From positions 1 through 64,000 of the forward strand of contig CAJNDS010002849.1 in assembly GCA_905221605.1 (NCBI GenBank): 64,000 nucleotides of DNA, in the 5' to 3' direction. This DNA comes from Symbiodinium natans (Eukaryota > Sar > Dinophyceae > Suessiales > Symbiodiniaceae). Every line of letters starts with the position of its first letter. The stretch's first letter is position 1. This document shows, in pieces, positions 57,951 through 64,000 of this stretch. The translations under genes and the position numbers were made by a program. Under the pieces are notes generated by a model. It made no database searches. It was given only the letters and a program-made list of their open reading frames with translations, and was not told the DNA's origin.

Positions 57951-58717
57951 CGGCAGAGATGCCAACTTCAGCATAGGGTAATAGTCGAGTTGGAGATTTT
58001 TGGCTTTCGTGTTCCATTCTGGGCAGGCTTGCGCAGTACTTCAGCATTGAAAAACCTGCATAGGCCTTGGGAGACTTGACAGATGCTGAAGACTCAAAAG
58101 CAGGACCGGACCATGGTCTTGAGACGAGTTTCCCCCAACCTGGACGACCTAAAGCGACCCGCAGTCGACTTGTTTGCGTGCAGCAGGTGTGGACTGCCCG
58201 CCAGGCTGCGATCCGACCAGCCTCTCAGGCAACCTCTGAGCAGGTCATCCCCAGCGTGTTAGGACTAGGGGGGATGGAAATGGAGCTGCCAACGCATGAC
58301 ATCCCTGGGAGCTGCCATGGCTACGAGACTCCGCAACTCCGGGGTCTCACATGGTTCCCCAACAGGACACACACGCGAGGAAGGAAAATGGATTTTCATG
58401 CGTCGAGGGTCCTGCCAGCCATTGAACATGAGCCTGCCAACCAGCCAAACCCAAAAATGGAGATGGGCATTGGCACATCAGGACCCGAGACCCTGCCTCC
58501 CTCCATTTACAAAAGTGGGGGATAGCAGATCACGTGCAGGCAGATGGAACTATGGCAGGATGGAGTGCTGACCGGTGGACTTGGGCCTCCAAGAGCTTGT
58601 CATCAGGACTCCCCTGCATCATGGGGCATCCGGGAACTCTTTGGCTCTGTGGGTTTTTTGAATTTTTTGCTGGGGGCTCCAGAGCCCGCAGGTTTCAGAA
58701 GCCGGTTAGCGACGTGA
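57951..58717 (+). repeat. Module 9, unit 3 (partly replaced and deleted)
   Basis: The start (to about 58250) matches units 1 and 2. About 58252-58570 is specific to unit 3. From 58605 the match resumes at low identity, then ~1.45 kb present in unit 1 (about 17165-18610) is missing. No gene is recognised; the frame 58067-58525 spans conserved and unique parts. Confidence 0.65.
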
Positions 58718-59377
58718 GCCACACCGAATGCACCAAATGCACCCACCCAATCCGCCAAAACCCTACAAACCCTACACGAGAGCCCTCCGAACACCGACCT
58801 GAAGTCCTGGGCCACGCTGCGCAGGAACACGGACGCCGAGGGCTCCCAGCTGCTCGCAGCTTTTTTTTTCACATGGCACGTTGCCGGTTTCCACTCACAA
58901 ACTCAGAGAGGATTCAGAGGTCACGGAGTCACCGAGCTCGTCTGTGATTTTCGAGCTCGCGGGGCTGTGGCGGCTGTGGATTCTGAGGGTTCGAGGGATC
59001 GGAGATGTTCGGAGGAGGCAGCGGGTCCCTGGCTCTGGCCGACCGCGCTTGCAAAGGAGGCTCAGGCCTCACTCGGGGTAAGGCCGGTCTTGCCTGCCGG
59101 AATGAAGTGGATCCTGCAGCAACTCCAAAAACTCAAAAAGGAGAAATTGTTGCATTTCAAGATTGCCTTTGCTGTCAAAGTTTTGGCACCCGCCGGCTCC
59201 GCCTGCATCACGGTCCGTCTGGGAGGTCCATCGGTCCGACACGTCCACACGGTCGGCTTCGCCGGCCGAGGCACCAGGAGACCACCCACACGTGGCGGGG
59301 ATGTAGATGATGTAACTGTAGCGACAGGAGCAGCTGCGCCAGCCGGCATCCAGGGCGATGACTGCGAGATACCGTGA
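58718..59377 (+). other. Conserved open frame, unit 3 (coding status unproven)
   Basis: The frame is open from just after TGA 58715 to TGA 59375-59377. Its first ~27 codons derive from different sequence because of the deletion at about 58798. It has the +9 insertion seen in unit 2 plus a further +3 near 59190. A CGA-to-TGA change ends it 26 codons earlier than in units 1 and 2. No ATG is found at the start. Confidence 0.3.
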
Positions 59378-60010
59378 CTTTCCAGGCGGAAAGCTCTCGC
59401 TGCTGGGCTGTCGCTACAGCGCAGAGCCCTCTAAGATTCTGAGACGGCAAAGGATGCAAAGGTGAGCATGGGCCGCAAAGCGGGCATGCCAACCACCAGG
59501 CCACCGTCTGTGGGCGATGTAGGCACCCTCAGCACACGCCCGGGCACCAACAATGCCTCCCTGCGCATCAGGGATGCGCTGGAGCCTCTAAGGGCCTGCA
59601 AGGAGGAGCCCTGCTGCAGGCTGGGATGGATCGAGCGCCGTGCAGGTGCGGATGCAGTGGCCAAGCCCACAGGCGCGACTTGGCATCGAGTCTTGAGGAG
59701 CCTGCCTACAGGAGATGCTCGGATGCTCGGGGCCTCGGCGCTTCCCTGCGTCTCGCGCAAGGGCCGGAACTTGCCGAAGAGGCTCAGACCCGGGTCTTTG
59801 TCATCTTTTGGATGCTTTTGGACGGTGCGAGCTCGAGGGAAAGCAAAGGCACGGCTCTCCGAGTCCGGCGAGTCCTAGTCTACTTTAACCACCCGCACCG
59901 GGCCCCGGATTCAACCCCCTTTGCCTGGACACCCGCGCAAAGCTCAGCCGAGCGCAGCAAGCAGAAGTCGCAGCTAGTGCGCCCGGGCCAGCAAGCGGAG
60001 TCCCTGCACA
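59378..60010 (+). repeat. Module 11, unit 3 (3' part replaced)
   Basis: Nearly identical to units 1 and 2 until a breakpoint near 60011, after TCCCTGCACAA, where the sequence becomes only distantly similar. No gene is recognised. Confidence 0.7.
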
Positions 60011-63000
60011 AGGAATGCACACCGCAACTTCAAAGCAGCACGTATACCGCTACGCCACGGAAGGCCCGTCCAATGCTGCTTCAGGAGGCCATTCTGAGTA
60101 GCGAACTCCTGCACGAAACGCCTTGAAGACTTGACTCCTACGAGCCTCTTGTTGCAGAGCCGGCCGCCAACACAGGCATCGGGAGAGCAGAGCCTCTTCA
60201 GCCCCACAGCCGCCAAAAGCCGCGGAAGACACTGAACCTTGACAGTTCCTGACCCACCAGCTGGCAGCTCTTGTTACGACTTCTCCTTGTTCTAGGTCCC
60301 TAGGCGACAAACCTGATATAAGTTTCATGAAGCTGTTCACAATCTCCACAATCTGGAGCTTTCACTTGATCAGGCCTTGACGCGAGCGACCGGGCCGGAC
60401 CAAGGTGTGCAGCGACAGATGTCGAAGGCAACCCCGTAGCTTGCAGCCAACTGGAAGCAGGTATGCCGCTACGCTTCAGGAGGCCAAGCTTCTGGGCGGC
60501 AGACTCACGCACCAACCGGCATGCCCGCACAAGGAAGCCTCAGAGGGCCAAACAGCTGCCAGCAAAGGACTGCTGCGAGCCTCTCGTTGCAGAGCTGGCC
60601 GCCAGCGCAGGACAGCAGGAGGCAGGGGGCTCCATATCCTCCAAAAGCCGCGGAAGACTCCCTGACCCAGCAGCTGGCAGCTCTTGTTACGACTTCTCCT
60701 TGCTCTAGGTCCCTAGGCGACAAACCTGATATAAGTTTCATGAAGCTGTTCACAATCCCCACAATCTGGAGCTTTCACTTGATCAGGCCTTGAGCGACCG
60801 GGCCGGACCAAGGTGTGCAGCGACAGATGTCGAAGGCAACCCCGCAGCTTGCAGCCAACTGGAAGAAGGTATGCCGCTATGCCCACCATGCTTCAGGAGG
60901 CCACACACCAACCGCACAATGAAGCCTCAGAGGGCCAAACAGCTGCCGGCACAGGACTGCTGCGAGCCTCTCGTTGCAGAGCCGGCCGCCAGCACAGGCA
61001 TCGGGACAGCAGGAGGCAGGGGGCTCCATAGCCTCCAAAAACCGCGGAAGACACTGAGCCTGGACCGTCCCTGACCCAGCAGCTGGCAGCTCTTGCTACG
61101 ACTTCTAAGTGCCAAGGCTGAAGTAAGGTTCAGCAAACATTGCAGCACGCCCATAGTCTGGAGCTTTCACTTGATCAGGCCTGGCGAGATCGCGACTGGA
61201 GGTTGTAGAGGACCCCGGACTCGTGCATCACGGAGCCCCAAGCACACAGTCATGCGGGAGCGAGGCTCTGATGATGAGATTCCGGAGGCGCTGAAAGCGT
61301 CAGGGCTCGAAAGCTTCGCTTTGCGCAATGCGGATTCATGCGGAGCGAGCCGACGGCAGACGGATGTTGGGGGGCTTTCGTGGATCCCACACAGGCAGCA
61401 TGCTCGCCATCGTCGAGCTCAACAATCATGCCCGGCGACCTCCGGACGATCTCATCTTAAAGTCTTGCCTTGAATCGGTGGTGCAGCGAGGCTCTGCGTT
61501 CTCCTGGGCGGTCGCAACCAAGTTGGCGCGGTTGCGCGGGCTCTTGAAAGGGCGCTGCGCACATTGCCTTTGCGAATGCAGGGGCTGCAGGGGCATGCTG
61601 ATCATGCTGTCGCCGCTTGGGTAAGCATGCGAGCTGCCAGCTCACGCTGAGTGGGACACTGCTAGGTGGTTACACTAAGCGGAGCTGTCCTTTTGGCGGC
61701 TCTTCTGCATGATGGGCGTTGAAGCGAGGCACTGGACGAAAACGTCTCAAGATGACCGTCTTGCTAGCGTGAAGCAGCGTGCCCTGATCTGAAAGCCGTT
61801 CAAAAAGGTCACTCCTTCCCAATGGCGGGGCACAGGCATCTGGCCGCGGCCACAAGAAGAGCCCGGCTTCACAATTCGGGCAGGCTTGCCATTCCATCGC
61901 CCGTCTCGTGCGCTCGCCATAGAGGTACAAGGGCAAGGCAAAGCTTGCCTGTTCAACTGCAAGGCCGTGACAAACCTGATATAAGGTTCGTGAAACAGGC
62001 CTTTGAAGACCCCGACTGGAGGAAGTAGAGCCCCGGACTCGGACGTCATGCGATGGTGAGGCTCTGGTACGGCGCTCGCACTGCGGCGAGGGCGGAGAAC
62101 TCGGAGAGTCGAAGACGCCGAAAGCGTCAGGGCTCGAAAGCTTCGCCTGTCTTTGCCCGGCACAAGGCGTGGTTCATGCGGACTTCAGATGTTTGAGCCG
62201 ACGACCGACGGATGTTCAGGGCCTTTGTGGATTCCACATAGGCAGCTTGCTCGCCATCGTCGAGCCCAACGATCATGCCTCTGGCTTCCGGCTGGGAAGT
62301 GGCACGTTCTCACTAAACTTGCCAGAAGCCAGGAGAAGTGTGCACCTCAAGCCATGGGTGAGGGGAGAGGCCCGAGGGCCTGAATTCCGCACGCAGCCTA
62401 CATGCGCGAACATCCACGTGCTCCCTTGCTGCTGTGCTACTTCAATCCAATTTTCCGGCGATGCACTGGATGCAACCGTTTCGCTAGTCTGAGAAAAGGC
62501 GTGCCGTGATCCGAAATCTGTCTCTTGTGAAACTGCTTCCCAACACGGTTGCGCACACGAATCTGGCCAGCCGCCGTCAGGCCACAGCTTAAGAGCTCGG
62601 CTTCTCAATCGGGCCGTCATGCAGTAGCATCGCTCGACTTAGGCGCTCACTGTTGGTGTAACAGGGCAATACTTGCCCGGTCAGTGGGCAAGGGACGGCC
62701 TACAGTCCCAGACGAGGGCAAGCGGCTCTCTATCGGCTCACACGTGCTGAACACGCAGATACGCTCCCAATTGAAGCAGTGTACGCCTATCTTCTTTGGA
62801 TGAACTGCTGCACGAAACTTGCGGCACGCAAGGCACGATTGACTGCAGGTACACCAGGCACAACAGGCACACCTCAGCATCAGCCGATTTAGATGGCAAT
62901 GACTAGACTCAGTCAAAATATGAAACTTCCTGAGCCTCGGACGGGCCCCAGCCATGGCGAGAGGGCAAGGGGTTCTTGACGTGGCCATGTCAGCCGGCGA

Positions 63001-63090
63001 ATACCGTCTCTTGATATCTCTTGATATCGCAATCTGCAAAACTTCTGCAATCTCGCCAAGACCTTGTGCACTTACTTGAACGCTCATGCT
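60011..63090 (+). repeat. Modules 12-13, expanded, unit 3
   Basis: The first part (60190-61190) is a tandem expansion with a 413-bp period (GGCGACAAACCTGATATAAG at 60303 and 60716) and a third, more diverged copy near 61100. From about 61790 to 63060 it is nearly identical to units 1 and 2. No gene is recognised. Confidence 0.75.
60190..61190 (+). repeat. 413-bp tandem repeat, unit 3
   Basis: Three copies of a segment containing CAGCTGGCAGCTCTTG and CTTTCACTTGATCAGGCC. Units 1 and 2 have one copy at the matching place. Confidence 0.85.
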
Positions 63091-63706
63091 CAGCAGGCTG
63101 TGTCCTGAAGCTTTGCAGGTGTCTTCAAAGGACTTGAGCCATGAAGAACACCACAGTTGGATGCACCGTCTAGTCCTCTGGTTTGGAAAGCTGCAGGTAC
63201 GACATGCTATGGCTGTAGGTCATCAGGTAGCAAGCCCCCCCCCCCCCCCCCCCCCCCCCCGGCTCTCTCCAGCAGCTATGTAGTCGATGGCCTGTGCATG
63301 AAACTTCGCAACCCCCTGGCCCTGAAACTCAAGCCTTTGTCGCCGAAACACTCAGGATCAGACGACTCAGACGTTTGACCCGTTAGACTCTATATATTGA
63401 CTCCCAAGCCTAACCGCACATTGAATCACATCGGATCAGCTTGCCGAGGATACTAAAAGACTGCATTATCAAGAAAGGTGCAGGGGGCCAACAACAGTCA
63501 GACTTAACAAGTTTCTTTGCATTGCGTCATGCAGAAAGCACATCTGTCAGTTGCGACATGGCTTTCAGAGAAGTCCTCACAAAGCTTGCACCCCTCTTGA
63601 GGAGCTCGAAGGCTGAAGCAAAAGTGCATCCAAACAGACAAAGACAAAGAGCCGATTCGTATATATCAACTGCTTAAAGGGAGTTGTCGACTTTGTGCGA
63701 TGCTGT
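63091..63706 (+). repeat. Tail module, unit 3 (truncated and partly replaced)
   Basis: Similar to 38530-39150, except that about 63370-63470 is different and contains a TATATA run. Homology stops after GTTGTCGACTTTGTGCGATG. The 78-codon frame 63441-63677 has no counterpart in units 1 or 2. Confidence 0.65.
63235..63260 (+). repeat. Poly-C tract, unit 3
   Basis: Twenty-six C in a row after GTAGCAAG, at the same relative place as the 14-C run of unit 2. Confidence 0.8.
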
Positions 63707-64000
63707 CCAGTGCGAGGCTGCTAGGACCCTATAGGACGTACGTGGCATGGACCTTTAGGTCTAATGTGAGGTTTCGCCTTTTTTCCTAATAAAACTCAGT
63801 AAATAACCGACGGATTTCCTCTCTCCCTCTTTTTTTTTTGTCCGGATTTTTTCTCCCCCTCTCTTCTCTTTCCCCTGACACTGAGAGGTTCCCTTCTCGA
63901 CGGATTTGTACTGCATTTGATAATAAGAATATTCTATGTTTTGAAAGAAGCGGGAAGGCCTCCTCCTTCCGAAATGAGACAGCTTATTTTTTCGTATTAC
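63707..64000. other. Right flank outside the tandem unit
   Basis: Not similar to the units. It contains AATAAA at 63788-63793, pyrimidine-rich tracts at about 63817-63880, and two copies of CGACGGATTT. No gene is seen. Confidence 0.5.

Larger units (their letters stand above)
40373..63706 (+). repeat. Long tandem unit 3 (about 23.3 kb)
   Basis: This is the third direct copy, enlarged by an ~11-kb nested array. It is nearly identical to unit 2 from 40373 to about 43190, diverged from 43200 to 46700, then nearly identical again to units 1 and 2 from about 58800 to 60000 and 61800 to 63060. Homology ends near 63706, just after a GTTGTCGACTTTGTGCGATG marker also found near 22506 and 39130. It lacks ~1.45 kb present in the other units near 58798. 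Confidence 0.9.

Overview
The window looks like nuclear DNA of a protist, most likely a dinoflagellate. The support is indirect: a non-LTR retrotransposon of a type common in algal and protist genomes, very long stretches of GC-rich non-coding repeat with almost no convincing protein genes, and one short match (39845-39856) to the 3' end of the dinoflagellate spliced leader. I found no rRNA, tRNA, spliced-leader RNA gene, CRISPR array or prokaryotic operon. The dinoflagellate assignment is an inference of moderate confidence.

Layout. (1) Positions 1-3831 hold one nearly complete retrotransposon reading frame: N-terminal zinc fingers, reverse transcriptase with intact A, B and C motifs, a zinc knuckle and a restriction-like endonuclease. 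It is a single frame cut by in-frame TGA codons at 964-966 and 1801-1803. (2) A T/G-rich 3' flank (3832-4404) leads into an AT-rich island (about 4405-5090) with no open frame. (3) From 5285 to about 63706 the window is a threefold direct repeat of one long unit, about 17.8, 17.2 and 23.3 kb (starts 5285, 23133, 40373). (4) The last 300 bases lie outside the repeat and include pyrimidine-rich tracts.

The long unit has a fixed order of modules: a head; a ~270-360 bp repeat family; GC-rich single-copy blocks; a ~230-280 bp family; a nested tandem array; a conserved open frame; a 410-850 bp family; and a tail. Unit lengths differ mainly because the nested array differs: three ~821-bp periods in unit 1, two ~770-bp periods in unit 2, and an ~11-kb expansion in unit 3 with a 426-bp repeat followed by alternating 1.3-1.5 kb and 0.78 kb monomers. 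Other differences between units are a ~245-bp inversion in unit 2, a foldback insertion with its own minisatellite in unit 3, a ~1.45-kb deletion in unit 3, a unit-1-only ~1-kb segment, and two extra segments at the end of unit 2.

Functionally, only the retrotransposon can be assigned. The many short open frames in the repeated region are mostly by-products of GC-rich repeated DNA. One frame (about 210 codons) stays open in all three units with every indel a multiple of three, but it lacks an obvious ATG and a recognisable domain. The repeated region is best described as a recently active three-level tandem duplication of unknown function, possibly a decayed gene cluster or a long non-coding satellite locus.
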